From Proteus penneri (GTDB lineage: Bacteria > Pseudomonadota > Gammaproteobacteria > Enterobacterales > Enterobacteriaceae): a DNA stretch of 64,000 bases. Made by a program: the position numbers and the translations under genes. Below the pieces are notes generated by a model. That model searched no databases and was not told the origin of the DNA. It saw only the letters and a program-made list of their open reading frames with translations. The stretch's first letter is position 1, and the number at the start of each line of letters is the position of its first letter. The stretch covers positions 62,001-126,000 of the forward strand of contig NZ_PHFJ01000013.1 in NCBI RefSeq assembly GCF_003144535.1, in the 5' to 3' direction. This document shows positions 31,161 through 42,557 of the stretch, one piece after another.

Positions 31161-31466
31161 TTAATCAGAGGTTTTTTTGAAGGACTTTTGGATCGTACGA
31201 ATTAAGCCAATTGCACCGATCGCGCGTTGCCCTAATCGTATGATTTTTTTAGGATGCTTAATGCTGTAAAGAGAAATAAAACAAGCTCCCACTAAAAGCG
31301 CCGGTTTTAAGGAAACTAAAATTCGCCATGCTTTATCATAAGGCTCTGTTACATCAAGCCAAGTTTGTGTGCTTTGTCCTAAGTCAGAGCGCTGTTGCTG
31401 AATTTTATTCAACAACAGCTTTTTACGTCTTGCGAGGATCGCCTGTTTATTTTGTCTGTTCATCAT
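31161..31466 (-). CDS. yqjK: YqjK-like membrane-associated protein
   Basis: A 101-residue basic protein with a charged N-terminal helix (NKQAILARRKKLLLNKIQQQRSD split by basic residues) and one central hydrophobic segment near PALLVGACFISLYSI. It matches YqjK in size and place. Its ATG overlaps the yqjE stop by 20 bases, showing coupled translation in yqjDEK. Function is unknown. Confidence 0.9.
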   Translation of the reverse strand: MMNRQNKQAILARRKKLLLNKIQQQRSDLGQSTQTWLDVTEPYDKAWRILVSLKPALLVGACFISLYSIKHPKKIIRLGQRAIGAIGLIRTIQKSFKKTSD

Positions 31467-31857
31467 GATATTGCTCCAAAAGGCGTTTATCTAATTCTAA
31501 TTGCTGGCGAGTATCGCCTAACAAGGTAGAATTTCGCGCTTTTCTTAATGTCATGATGCCGCCAATGAGCGCACAGAGAAGTAAAGTCGCCGTTGTGATG
31601 GCTAAAGCATAGACTCGATATTCAGGTGGAATAATCCAAAAAATCAGAATAAGTAGGCTCATTAAGCCAAAGGCGGTGAGCAACAAAGTAACACCAGCCA
31701 TTAAAATAAGCTGGATCAGAGTGGTTTTTTCTTCTTCCAGTTCTATGGCGATTAATCGTAGGCGAGTTTCAACCATGCCTATCATGATAGCGCCAATCTT
31801 ACTGAGAGAATTCAGAACCCCGGATGCGGGGCCCTGTGGTCTTTGAGTATCACTCAT
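31447..31857 (-). CDS. yqjE: Phage holin family membrane protein YqjE
   Basis: A 136-residue protein of the Phage_holin_3_6 family (YqjE). Two hydrophobic hairpin segments lie about residues 45-75 and 80-105, flanked by an amphipathic N-terminal helix (LSKIGAIMIGMVETRLRLIA). E. coli YqjE is an inner membrane partner of the ribosome-binding YqjD. It overlaps yqjK and lies six bases after yqjD. Confidence 0.92.
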   Translation of the reverse strand: MSDTQRPQGPASGVLNSLSKIGAIMIGMVETRLRLIAIELEEEKTTLIQLILMAGVTLLLTAFGLMSLLILIFWIIPPEYRVYALAITTATLLLCALIGGIMTLRKARNSTLLGDTRQQLELDKRLLEQYHDEQTK

Positions 31858-31863
31858 TATAAA

Positions 31864-32169
31864 TTAGCGTTTTGCTAGTAAAACACCAAGAACAACACCA
31901 ACAGCCGCACCAATACCGATACCTGTCCATGGATTTTCACGAACATAGTTATCTGCTTTTCCGGCGATTTCTTTGGTGTTATCGACAATTTCTCTACCTG
32001 CATCACTGAGTTTTGCACGAGAACCTTTTATTGCCGATTCTGCTTTGGCTCGTAGACTTTGGAGCTCTTCTTTGGATTTATCTGCAGAGGAGTTCAGTAC
32101 TTCTTCTAGAGTATCAGCAAGAGATTTCAATTCACTGCGCAGATCTTCATTCGAATGTTGATGAGACAT
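31864..32169 (-). CDS. yqjD: ElaB/YqjD family membrane-anchored ribosome-binding protein
   Basis: A 101-residue protein with a charged helical N-terminal part and a C-terminal membrane segment with glycine repeats (WTGIGIGAAVGVVLGVLLAKR is the tail region). This is the DUF883 ElaB/YqjD architecture; the E. coli protein binds 70S/100S ribosomes in stationary phase and tethers them to the membrane under RpoS control. First gene of yqjDEK. AGGAG precedes the start. Confidence 0.93.
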   Translation of the reverse strand: MSHQHSNEDLRSELKSLADTLEEVLNSSADKSKEELQSLRAKAESAIKGSRAKLSDAGREIVDNTKEIAGKADNYVRENPWTGIGIGAAVGVVLGVLLAKR

Positions 32170-32338
32170 AAGTAACTCCTTTAATAGATATCGATGTGAT
32201 ACTTATAACAATAGACCAATTTTACCGCTTAATGAAATTAAATAACGACTTATTGGTAAAAAAAAGAGATAAATCTTAATGGATATCCACAGTTAAAGGG
32301 ATGAGACGATGTTAAGGCGAGTATATAGCAAAATGAAG

Positions 32339-32372
32339 TAAAGGCCTGTTCAAATAAATGAAGTAGGCCTTT
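32339..32372 (-). terminator. Hairpin after yqjA
   Basis: AAAGGCCT and AGGCCTTT arms lie at about 32340-32347 and 32365-32372 with a loop of 17 bases. On the minus strand the right arm ends in T residues, fitting a terminator for yqjA 60 bases after its stop. The rest of 32170-32431 is the yqjD promoter region without visible genes. Confidence 0.6.
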
Positions 32373-32431
32373 GTCATTTTTCTTACTGTTTTTTATGTCA
32401 GTAGGAAAATCTTTATATTATTTGATAGATC

Positions 32432-33091
32432 TTATGCTTTCACTTTTTTCTTTTTGATGACAACCCAGATGCTACCAATTAATCCTATTACTAATAGGCA
32501 AACAGGTAATAGCATAAGGATATTCATTAAATGATGTTCATACTGACGAAATAGTGGGCTATTACCTAACATATAACCCAATGTGGTCAGTATGCCGACC
32601 CATAAAAGTCCACTTAACCAGTTGAAAATTTGAAAGCGAGTATTGTTCAATCCAGCAAGGCCTGCAATTGTTGACAACAATGTCCTAACGAACGCTAAAA
32701 AGCGACCAATAAGTAATGCGGCTAAGCCATGACGATGAAAAAGTCCATGTGCACGCTGGTGGTAATGTTCTGGTAGATGTGATAGCCAACTGCGTACTAA
32801 TTTAGTATTTCCAAGCCATCGACCTTGAAGATAGCCCAACCAACACCCTAGGCTCGCTCCTGCCGTCAAAATGAGTAAGGTCAATGGAAAATCCATTGTA
32901 CCTTTAGCAATTAACACGCCCACTAAAATTAGCAAACTATCTCCAGGCAAGAAAGCTGCAGGCAATACTCCGTTTTCTAGGAATAGTATGGTGAATAATA
33001 AAATGTAGATAATCCATATTAATGAAGGATTAGCTAAGGTTTCGTAATCTTGGTGCCATAGCGCCAAGAATAGCTCTCTTACGATTTCCAT
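32432..33091 (-). CDS. yqjA: DedA family inner membrane protein YqjA
   Basis: A 219-residue DedA protein with several membrane segments, matching E. coli YqjA ([40 protein letters not shown]). DedA proteins with YghB support proton-dependent transport, alkaline pH tolerance and envelope integrity. The family motif reads [12 protein letters not shown] here, with Ser where E. coli YqjA has Pro. The small mzrA and yqjC genes that lie next to it in E. coli are absent. Confidence 0.93.
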   Translation of the reverse strand: MEIVRELFLALWHQDYETLANPSLIWIIYILLFTILFLENGVLPAAFLPGDSLLILVGVLIAKGTMDFPLTLLILTAGASLGCWLGYLQGRWLGNTKLVRSWLSHLPEHYHQRAHGLFHRHGLAALLIGRFLAFVRTLLSTIAGLAGLNNTRFQIFNWLSGLLWVGILTTLGYMLGNSPLFRQYEHHLMNILMLLPVCLLVIGLIGSIWVVIKKKKVKA

Positions 33092-33816
33092 ATAAAAGGC
33101 TTCCTAAAACTGAGTCATTTGGGGGTAAATATAAAATCAATAGGTGTTGTAATCTACTTACCCATTTTCTACTTCATAGGGTCTATTTTTCATTGTTTAA
33201 AACAGCAACACTCTAACAAAATCAGGAAAAACTAGACAGAAAATTTTTTAACTCAATAACGATATTACTTACACATGGATATTGGATCTCGAAAAATAGA
33301 CATTAAATCTCTTTTTGAGTTCAGAATAGGGCGTTTTTAAAAAGAAAAACTCAAGAGGATGGATAATACAATGGGGTGTTTTCTATTTTATAGCGATCAT
33401 AAAAGATAAATTTTTAATATTAATTGAGAGAAATAAAACGTTATCTTGTTTGACTTTCTTGTTTATTATTTATTCAATTCAAAGATGAGCACGGTGGATA
33501 ATTGTTAGTGATAATGTTAATAAAAAAGAGGGATGGTTGATTAAGAAAATCAAAAAACAGAGAAATAAAATAAAAAACAAGTAAGATGACTAGGTATAAC
33601 TTACTGATAATAATAATTTCTTTCATTTCCGATCGGTATACTAAAAAGAACAAAATCCTATTATGATCACAGATATGTTATTTATTTGTTAACAATAACG
33701 GTTAATGCTGTATATTTTGCATAATCAGCTTTTCAGCGCGATTCAATTCCTTATACTGGCATTGCAAACACTCAAAAATGCCTTTTTTAAATATTATTTT
33801 AAGTAATGGAATAGCT
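33092..33816. other. Gene-free AT-rich intergenic region between yqjA and sstT
   Basis: A stretch of 725 bases separates the divergent yqjA and sstT genes. Neither strand carries a frame with a ribosome site or recognisable protein, and I see no clear hairpin terminator, repeat or RNA gene. It must hold both promoters. A small RNA cannot be ruled out by eye. Confidence 0.5.
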
Positions 33817-35070
33817 ATGGATAAACAACAATCCAGAGTCTTCAGCCTGTTCTTTAAGGGAAGTCTCGTTAAACAAATACTCGTTGGTTTAGTTGCAGGG
33901 ATCTTACTGGCTTGGTTAGCACCAGAAGTTGCCAAGATGATGAGTTTATTAGGTACTCTGTTTATTAGCGCACTGAAAGCTGTAGCGCCTATCTTAGTAT
34001 GGGTACTCGTTATGGCTTCGATAGCTAATCATCGTCAAGGGCAAAAATCGAATATTCGCCCCGTATTAGTTTTATATCTGTTAGCAACATTCTTTGCTGC
34101 ATTAACCGCTGTTGTTGCTAGTTTTGTGTTCCCATCAGTTTTAACGTTAGTTGTTAGTGAATCACAATTGTCACCACCTGAGAATATTGCTGAAGTGCTT
34201 AAAGGCGTATTAATTAATGTGGTCGCAAACCCTGTTGATGCGCTTATCAATGGTAACTATATGGGCATTTTAGCGTGGTCTATCGGTTTAGGTCTGGCAT
34301 TACGCCACGCAAGTGATACCACTAAAGCCTTAACGCAAGATTTAGCGGATGCAGTGACAAACTTAGTCCGTGTTGTTATTCGTTTAGCACCTATCGGTAT
34401 TTTTGGTTTAGTGTCATCAACTATCGCAACGACAGGCTTTAAAGCTTTAGCAGGCTACTTGCATGTCCTTGCTGTTCTGATTGGTTGTATGCTGTTTGTC
34501 GCTTTAGTCGTGAATCCAATAATTGTATTTTGGAAAATTCGTAGTAACCCATATCCATTAGTATGGGCATGTTTGCGTGAAAGCGGTGTAACGGCTTTCT
34601 TTACACGCAGCTCTGCGGCAAATATTCCTGTGAATATGGCAATGTGTCGCCGTATGAATTTAAACGAAGATACTTATTCTGTTTCAATTCCATTAGGTGC
34701 GACCATCAATATGGGTGGCGCGGCAATTACTATCACTATTTTGACATTAGCCGCAGTAAATACATTGGGTATGCCTGTTGATGTGCCAACCGCATTGTTA
34801 TTAAGCCTTGTTGCTGCGATTTGTGCTTGTGGTGCATCGGGTGTTGCGGGCGGCTCTTTACTGTTAATTCCACTGGCTTGCGGCATGTTTGGTATTAGCA
34901 ATGATATCGCTATGCAAGTGGTTGCAGTGGGGGTAATGATTGGTGTGTTACAAGATTCAGCAGAAACAGCATTGAATTCAGCAACGGATGTTCTCTTTAC
35001 TGCAACAGTCTGTATTGCTGAAGATAATCGTATTTCAGATAATCCATTAACTGAAAAAAATAATGGGTAA
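33817..35070 (+). CDS. sstT: Serine/threonine:sodium symporter SstT
   Basis: A 417-residue member of the dicarboxylate/amino acid:cation symporter family. The transporter core has [17 protein letters not shown] and [17 protein letters not shown], the paired hairpin and unwound helix motifs of the family, and [17 protein letters not shown] near the end. It imports serine and threonine with sodium. The ATG at 33817 aligns with E. coli SstT; an upstream ATG at 33778 lacks a ribosome site. Confidence 0.96.
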   Translation: MDKQQSRVFSLFFKGSLVKQILVGLVAGILLAWLAPEVAKMMSLLGTLFISALKAVAPILVWVLVMASIANHRQGQKSNIRPVLVLYLLATFFAALTAVVASFVFPSVLTLVVSESQLSPPENIAEVLKGVLINVVANPVDALINGNYMGILAWSIGLGLALRHASDTTKALTQDLADAVTNLVRVVIRLAPIGIFGLVSSTIATTGFKALAGYLHVLAVLIGCMLFVALVVNPIIVFWKIRSNPYPLVWACLRESGVTAFFTRSSAANIPVNMAMCRRMNLNEDTYSVSIPLGATINMGGAAITITILTLAAVNTLGMPVDVPTALLLSLVAAICACGASGVAGGSLLLIPLACGMFGISNDIAMQVVAVGVMIGVLQDSAETALNSATDVLFTATVCIAEDNRISDNPLTEKNNG

Positions 35071-35129
35071 AAAGGGTAAGTAGTAAGACAGGAAGAGCTG
35101 TAAAAATAATAATCAATAATAAAAAATAG

Positions 35130-35157
35130 AACCCCACATTTATGTGGGGTTTCTTTT
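35130..35157. terminator. Bidirectional terminator between sstT and fadH
   Basis: AACCCCACA pairs with TGTGGGGTT around TTTA, with T residues on the plus side and A residues upstream that become T on the minus strand. It serves both convergent genes. Confidence 0.85.
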
Positions 35158-35177
35158 TGCTCAAGCACTGGAAAGGA

Positions 35178-37208
<2,031 letters not shown>

Positions 37209-37212
37209 TCAG

Positions 37213-37226
37213 ACTGGTCAGATGAG
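37213..37226. promoter_or_regulatory. Candidate FadR operator before fadH
   Basis: ACTGGTCAGATGAG matches the FadR consensus ACTGGTCNGACCAG at 11 of the 13 defined positions. It ends 17 bases upstream of the fadH start. In E. coli fadH is repressed by FadR together with ArcA at overlapping sites. The rest of the 270-base gap to the doxX-like gene shows no gene. Confidence 0.5.
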
Positions 37227-37466
37227 ATATCTATTAGCATAACGAGAAGTGAGTGATTAAGAGTTTATTATGTTAACAAGTTGTGATCTTAATCATGGAA
37301 AAGGTGAGTAGAGGGCGATAAAGCAATAATAATCTAAGTGATTACTTAATGAGAACAAATAGTGATAATAAAAATCACACTCATTCATAATATTTCATCA
37401 TATAATATAGTGTACCTACAAATACGTATTAAAAACACACATCACTATTTTGAATTTGGAGACGTT

Positions 37467-37883
37467 ATGATTAATAAATTTAATCAACTTGTTGACTGTT
37501 CTGACTTAGGTAAATTGGTATTACGTGTTTCTCTTGGAGTTTTAATGTTATTACATGGGCTTCATAAAATGGAACCGGGTGGGTTAGCAGGTATTCAGGG
37601 GATGTTAGCTAATTTTAATCTACCCGCCTTTATTGCCTACGGTACGGTGATTGGGGAAGTCGTTGCACCTATCTTACTGATCATTGGCTTATTTACTCGT
37701 GTTTCAGCATTTGTTTTAGCCGGTACGATGTTTGTTGCTATTTTGATGGTTCATTCTGGTGATCTATTTGCATTAAACCCTAAAACAGGGGGATGGGCTC
37801 CTGAAAGTGCAGGCTTTTATCTCTTTGCCGCGATTGCGGTGATGTTTTTAGGTAGTGGTCGTTTTGCAGTTAAAAAAGATTAA
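37467..37883 (+). CDS. DoxX family membrane protein
   Basis: A 138-residue protein with four membrane segments, of the DoxX type (GKLVLRVSLGVLMLLHGLHKM, GEVVAPILLIIGLFTRVSAF). It is a second DoxX protein in this window, distinct from YqjF. The start at 37467 has TTGGAGACGTT upstream, while longer in-frame starts have none. It stands alone between fadH and the import locus; function unknown. Confidence 0.9.
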   Translation: MINKFNQLVDCSDLGKLVLRVSLGVLMLLHGLHKMEPGGLAGIQGMLANFNLPAFIAYGTVIGEVVAPILLIIGLFTRVSAFVLAGTMFVAILMVHSGDLFALNPKTGGWAPESAGFYLFAAIAVMFLGSGRFAVKKD

Positions 37884-37944
37884 TAAATCTAATAGTCAAT
37901 AAATTTGAATTTAATTACTATAATTTGATTAAAATTGATGAATA

Positions 37945-37982
37945 AACGCCCAGTTGGTTATTTAAACTGGGCGTTCTCTTTT
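37945..37982. terminator. Bidirectional terminator between the DoxX gene and the pqqL locus
   Basis: AACGCCCAGTT (37945-37955) pairs with AACTGGGCGTT (37965-37975), then CTCTTTTT. On the minus strand it would end the pqqL transcript. Confidence 0.85.
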
Positions 37983-37996
37983 TAACGAGATAAGAC

Positions 37997-38866
37997 TTAT
38001 TTTTTGTTGGCAGGAGTTAATTTAAATACCTTTTCATTCTCACCTAACCATTGACGAGCCACTTGATTTATATCGTTAACAGTTAATGTTTTTATCATGG
38101 CAGGCTCAGTGAGTAAACGCTGATACTGTTGGTCATCAGTTGCAACTTGTGCAAGAGCTTCTGTCCAATAACTTGCACTGTTATTTACCTGTGAATTTTC
38201 AGTTAGCCAGATATTTTTAGCCTCTTGTAACTCTTTATCTGTAATGCCTGACTGTTTTACTTCATTCACGACTTTACGAGCAAGAGTAATTAATTCATCA
38301 GCGCGCTCAGGTGATGCCGTAAAGTTTAAACGACCAGTATAGTAGCTTGTCGGCACTTTCGTTAACATTTCAGAGAACCCAAGTGAATAAATACCACCAG
38401 CTTTTTCACGTAGGTTGAGTCTTAAACGTTGACTGATCACGGTATCGAGTAAATTTAGTGCTAATACGCGTTGTTGTGACCATTGAGCAGGTGCTGCATA
38501 TTGAATGCTAATCATGCTCTTATCACTACTTGCAATAGGATATGTTTTGCTAAACGAGGTAAGTTTAGGGTTAATCGCAGGATCTGCCCAAAATAAGCGT
38601 TGCTCTGAACGTATTGGCAAACTCGCAATCCAACGTTCAACAAGCGGTTTAACTTGATTTAGATTGACAGGGCCACTGATAACTAATGTCATATCAGCAG
38701 GTTGTCCTAAGATCATTTGGTTTGTTTGTTGTAATTGTTGGGCTGTAAATTGTTTCCAAGTACCTTGAGGTGAAACGACAAGGCGTTCACCATTTTGATA
38801 ACTTTCTTTATTGATATTATCTAAGAATGTACGTTCAACGGGGGTTTTTGAAAGACCTAATGCCAT
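37997..38866 (-). CDS. pqqL: PqqL/FusC-like M16 protease, C-terminal fragment after an in-frame stop
   Basis: 289 residues covering the rest of the third and the whole fourth M16 domain (ISGPVNLNQVKPLVERWIASLP, LREKAGGIYSLGFSE, which is the substrate-binding R/Y region). It is in the same reading frame as the upstream fragment, separated by TAA and three sense codons. The ATG at 38866 sits in the middle of a domain and has no good ribosome site upstream, so independent translation is doubtful. Together the two pieces make about 932 residues, the normal PqqL size. Most simply it is the tail of a gene split by a nonsense mutation. Confidence 0.8.
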   Translation of the reverse strand: MALGLSKTPVERTFLDNINKESYQNGERLVVSPQGTWKQFTAQQLQQTNQMILGQPADMTLVISGPVNLNQVKPLVERWIASLPIRSEQRLFWADPAINPKLTSFSKTYPIASSDKSMISIQYAAPAQWSQQRVLALNLLDTVISQRLRLNLREKAGGIYSLGFSEMLTKVPTSYYTGRLNFTASPERADELITLARKVVNEVKQSGITDKELQEAKNIWLTENSQVNNSASYWTEALAQVATDDQQYQRLLTEPAMIKTLTVNDINQVARQWLGENEKVFKLTPANKK

Positions 38867-38875
38867 TGCTTGCTT

Positions 38876-40795
38876 TTATTGCTCTAACTTCTCGCCATTA
38901 AACCGTGGAGAAGTCACTTTTAGATGCATTAATGTGAGTAAGGTTTCAAGTTCATCAATTGGCGCTTCGCCACGAAAACCATGGAATAACAGTTCGCTAT
39001 AAGGGCGCAAGCTAATTTGGTGTTGCTTGGTAAATAATGCTAATTCACGCGCATTATAATTTCCATATCCACTGACTTCAGGTAGTTTTAACGCCCATTG
39101 CACCATCCCTAAGTTTTGATTGGTTTCAAGTGAAGAACCTCCCGGAATACGCAGTGAAACTTGAATATTATCTTTGAGATAACTGTCATTTTTCACAATC
39201 ACTTTTACGTTATTGCTCAGTGTCCACTGTTGCGTTTTTTCAATAGGGAGTGATTGCGTGGAAACAATTGAACCTGTGAGTTCAGGTTTAATATCTAATA
39301 CAACAGCTTGCGTTTTTAGGGTAAATGCGCCTGGATTTGACTGTCTAATTTCTTGCCAACGTTGTGCTGCTTTAGTTGCATTAAACAAACTAGCATCATT
39401 ATCCGGACCAATCACAGCAACGCGTGGCGAAGATTGTTTTAGATATTGAGAAAAATAAGCTGACAATGTTTCAGGGGTCACTTTATTGATTAATTGATAG
39501 CTTAAATTGAGTGCCTGTTTTTTAGTTTGAATTGGCATTTCCAATTCAATGGCTGTGGTGATTTGGTTGGCTAAATAATCGTGCTCATAACGCTCTTCCC
39601 CCGCAGCTTGTTGGCTTAGGCGTTTTAGCATTGCGTTGCGAGCATTATCTAATTCTTCTTGAGTAACGGGTACAGAGGCGAGGCGTTGAACTTCTGTAAA
39701 TAAGATATCTAATGCGCCTTGGTAATCATTACCTTTAGGATGTGCAATCATCAATTGTTGTGAACGACGAGCATCTAACATTGCACCTTGAGTATTGGCG
39801 CTAATAGACGCAATTAATCCATTATCAACGATAGTGGAGAAACGTTGATTTAAAATTGATAGCCATAATGAATCCATTAAATCTTCATATTGACCTTGGC
39901 GGCTATTTAAAGGTGCTGGCAAAGTCCGTTGCAAGGTGAACTGTAAAATACGTGAACCTTGTTCTTTGTCGAAAATTGTTTTAACCAGTAGATCTTTATG
40001 GTCGATAAAATTGTGCCAAGCAGGATCATCAATTCCTTTGTTTTCGCTATTTTTCGCATTAAACAGTTGCTTAATATCGGCAATGGCATCGCCCTGATTG
40101 AAGTTACCGACCAGTACTAACGCCATTCTTTCTGGTTGATACCAAGTATCGTAATAGCGTTTTGCATCTTTCACATCGCCATGTTTAACAATTTCTAAAT
40201 CGCCAATAGGATCACGATCTAGATAACGGCTACCGTAGTAACGCAATTCTTCTAACTGGCGGTTAATACGAAAACCAATACCTTGGCGTAAACGCCACTC
40301 TTCAACAATAACAGGGCGCTCTTTATCAAACTCAATAGGGTCAAATGTCATTTCAAATGCCCAATCTGATAAGATTTTTAACCCCGTCTTAATTTGGATC
40401 GGGTTTGCATTCGGTAATGACAGCTTATAAGTCGTCGCATTTAAACTTGTTACGGCATTGACATGACTACCTAATTTCATGCCTAGGCTTTCAAGTTGTT
40501 TAAAGCCCGTTGTTCCTGGAAAATGTGTTGTACCTTTAAATGCCATATGTTCAGTAAAGTGTGAAAAACCAAGCTGTTTTTCATCTTCTTGAACAGAGCC
40601 ACTTTTTACCAAAAGACGCATTTCAACACCGGATTGTGGGCGTTGCAGTAAGTAGACGTCTAAACCATTATCTAGGGTAAAATGGCGAACATCAGGACGC
40701 AGTAATAACGTACTTTTGTCATTTTGATTAGGAGTGCTTGCCGCACACCCTAAAAGTGAAAGGCTGACTGAAATAATCAGTAATTTACGATACAT
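38876..40795 (-). CDS. pqqL: PqqL/FusC-like M16 zinc protease lipoprotein, N-terminal part ending at a premature TAA
   Basis: 639 residues. Signal MYRKLLIISVSLSLLGC gives a lipobox with Cys17, so the protease would be membrane-anchored. The inverted zinc motif HFTEH (His79, Glu82, His83) is intact, as is the later glutamate in VIVEEWRLR. Domains 1 and 2 are complete and domain 3 is cut at EKLEQ by a TAA at 38876-38878. The ATG at 40795 has GGAG eight bases upstream and overlaps the end of the ABC gene by 11 bases. PqqL relatives act in the periplasm on imported polypeptides; Pectobacterium FusC cleaves ferredoxin for iron. The catalytic half could still be made. Confidence 0.85.
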   Translation of the reverse strand: MYRKLLIISVSLSLLGCAASTPNQNDKSTLLLRPDVRHFTLDNGLDVYLLQRPQSGVEMRLLVKSGSVQEDEKQLGFSHFTEHMAFKGTTHFPGTTGFKQLESLGMKLGSHVNAVTSLNATTYKLSLPNANPIQIKTGLKILSDWAFEMTFDPIEFDKERPVIVEEWRLRQGIGFRINRQLEELRYYGSRYLDRDPIGDLEIVKHGDVKDAKRYYDTWYQPERMALVLVGNFNQGDAIADIKQLFNAKNSENKGIDDPAWHNFIDHKDLLVKTIFDKEQGSRILQFTLQRTLPAPLNSRQGQYEDLMDSLWLSILNQRFSTIVDNGLIASISANTQGAMLDARRSQQLMIAHPKGNDYQGALDILFTEVQRLASVPVTQEELDNARNAMLKRLSQQAAGEERYEHDYLANQITTAIELEMPIQTKKQALNLSYQLINKVTPETLSAYFSQYLKQSSPRVAVIGPDNDASLFNATKAAQRWQEIRQSNPGAFTLKTQAVVLDIKPELTGSIVSTQSLPIEKTQQWTLSNNVKVIVKNDSYLKDNIQVSLRIPGGSSLETNQNLGMVQWALKLPEVSGYGNYNARELALFTKQHQISLRPYSELLFHGFRGEAPIDELETLLTLMHLKVTSPRFNGEKLEQ

Positions 40796-42494
40796 ATTCG
40801 GTAACTCCAACAGGTTGAGAGGAGGACACGGTAGGGGATTTGAGTGAAATCACATTATCTGCAATTAGATGTGTAAAACGCTGGTGGCTCACTAAGGCAA
40901 TACCTGCGGTTGGCAGATGTTGTTTTAGCAACTGCAACATGTTCAATGCATTTTGTTCATCAAGTGCAGAAGTGGTTTCATCTAATAAAATAAGCTCTGG
41001 TTTATTGAGTAATAAACGGGCAAAAATAAGACGTTGTTGCTCACCGCCTGATAGACGTGTTGTCCAATCTGTTTCCAGTGAAAGTTGATTTTTTATTTTG
41101 TCTAAGCCCACCAAATGAAGGGCTTCTTCATACTCTTTAGCGGAGAATTGATTAGGCTGACAAGGATAAGCGAGCAAGCTGTCTAAACGTGCAAAAGGCA
41201 GGTACATACGTTGTGGGAGCCAACACACATTTGGCGAGCGTTGAATTTCCCCTTTGAAATAAGGCCAATGCCCACTTAATGCTCTAAGCAGTGTTGATTT
41301 ACCTAAACCAGAGCAACCTTCAATAACGGTTAACTCACCTGCTTTTACCGAGAAATTAATATCTTGGATTAACAGGCTGTCATCTTGCATAAACAGAGAA
41401 AGATTAGCCTTCAATTTAATCAGTTTATCATTTAAATCTGCGACTTCTGGCTCATGATCGTGCTCTAAAAGCACCACAAAATTATAAAGACGGGTCACCG
41501 TTGCTTGCCATGCAGCAATCTCTTTATATGAGAAGATAAACCAACTTAATGCACCTGCAACACTAGAGAAGGCTTGTCTTAATTGCATTAATCCCCCTAG
41601 CATTAACTCGCCAGCAAGGAATTTAGGTAAGGCAAAAATAATCGGTGCCATCGCAGTGGCTTGTTGATAACCGACAGTAAAGAAGGCCAGGTTTCTTTCG
41701 TAGCGAATGAGGTTGTTCCAGTTACGAATGACCCCTAAAAAACGCCCCATTAATTCATTACGATCACTTATTTCACCACGCTGACCTGCAATCGCATCAC
41801 CATGTTGTTTACGGGTGATGAGTGCTGTACGGTAATCAGCTTCTTTGCGTTGCTTATCCATATTAATTTTACGCAATGGTGAGCCAATAAACTGCGTAAT
41901 GGTTATCCCGATAATGGTATAGATAATACAAGCCCAGAACATATAGCCGGGAATTGTCCACTCACTACCACCTAATGTGAAAGAGATAGTGCCAGACAGT
42001 GACCAAAGAATGGTGGCAAAAGAGATAAGCGTGAGTAACGAGTGCAAGAATGTCACAGTTAAACGCATTGTTGATTCGATCAGTAAACGAATATCTTCTG
42101 CAATACGCTGATCTGGGTTATCAGGCTCTTGAGAAGTCAGTCTTAACATATAGTGTTTACTGTTTTTTGATAACCAGCGATCAAGCACTTGTTCAGTCAT
42201 GCCTTCGCGCCAGCGAATAACCATTTTTTGGCGTAAGAAATCGCCCATGACTACGACAGTAATTAATCCTGCAATAATAATGACAAATTGTTGAAGAAGC
42301 TTGTAGAGTGCTTGTCCATCAAGTTGTTGTAATGCGTTATAGAAACTACCATTCCATTCATTCATTTTGACGTTAAACCAGACGGATGACAGGGTTAAGG
42401 TCAAAGAGACAATCAATAGAAACCAGCAGTAAAGGGCGGCACGCCGCCCCCAAAAAGGTGAAACTAAATAGAAAAATTGTTTTATTGTTTTCAT
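40785..42494 (-). CDS. yddA: YddA/SbmA-like ABC transporter (membrane and ATPase domains fused)
   Basis: 569 residues. An SbmA/BacA-like membrane domain of about six segments (FSLTLTLSS region through residue 330; motif VWFNVKMNEWNGSFYNALQ) is followed by an ATPase domain with Walker A GCSGLGKSTLL, signature LSGGEQQRL and Walker B ELILLDETTSALDE. Same architecture as E. coli YddA and the FusD transporter of the ferredoxin uptake locus, thought to move peptides or cleavage products across the inner membrane. It lies between the receptor and the protease, overlapping the latter. Confidence 0.9.
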   Translation of the reverse strand: MKTIKQFFYLVSPFWGRRAALYCWFLLIVSLTLTLSSVWFNVKMNEWNGSFYNALQQLDGQALYKLLQQFVIIIAGLITVVVMGDFLRQKMVIRWREGMTEQVLDRWLSKNSKHYMLRLTSQEPDNPDQRIAEDIRLLIESTMRLTVTFLHSLLTLISFATILWSLSGTISFTLGGSEWTIPGYMFWACIIYTIIGITITQFIGSPLRKINMDKQRKEADYRTALITRKQHGDAIAGQRGEISDRNELMGRFLGVIRNWNNLIRYERNLAFFTVGYQQATAMAPIIFALPKFLAGELMLGGLMQLRQAFSSVAGALSWFIFSYKEIAAWQATVTRLYNFVVLLEHDHEPEVADLNDKLIKLKANLSLFMQDDSLLIQDINFSVKAGELTVIEGCSGLGKSTLLRALSGHWPYFKGEIQRSPNVCWLPQRMYLPFARLDSLLAYPCQPNQFSAKEYEEALHLVGLDKIKNQLSLETDWTTRLSGGEQQRLIFARLLLNKPELILLDETTSALDEQNALNMLQLLKQHLPTAGIALVSHQRFTHLIADNVISLKSPTVSSSQPVGVTEYVS

Positions 42495-42557
42495 TGCTTA
42501 TTGGTCATATTTTTATTGTGTATCGACTTGGTTGCTCACATTAACTTCGTCAATTTA

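Noticed and set aside
37362-37466. Longer start of the DoxX protein
   Set aside because: The extra 35 residues have no ribosome site and do not belong to the family; 37467 has a good site.
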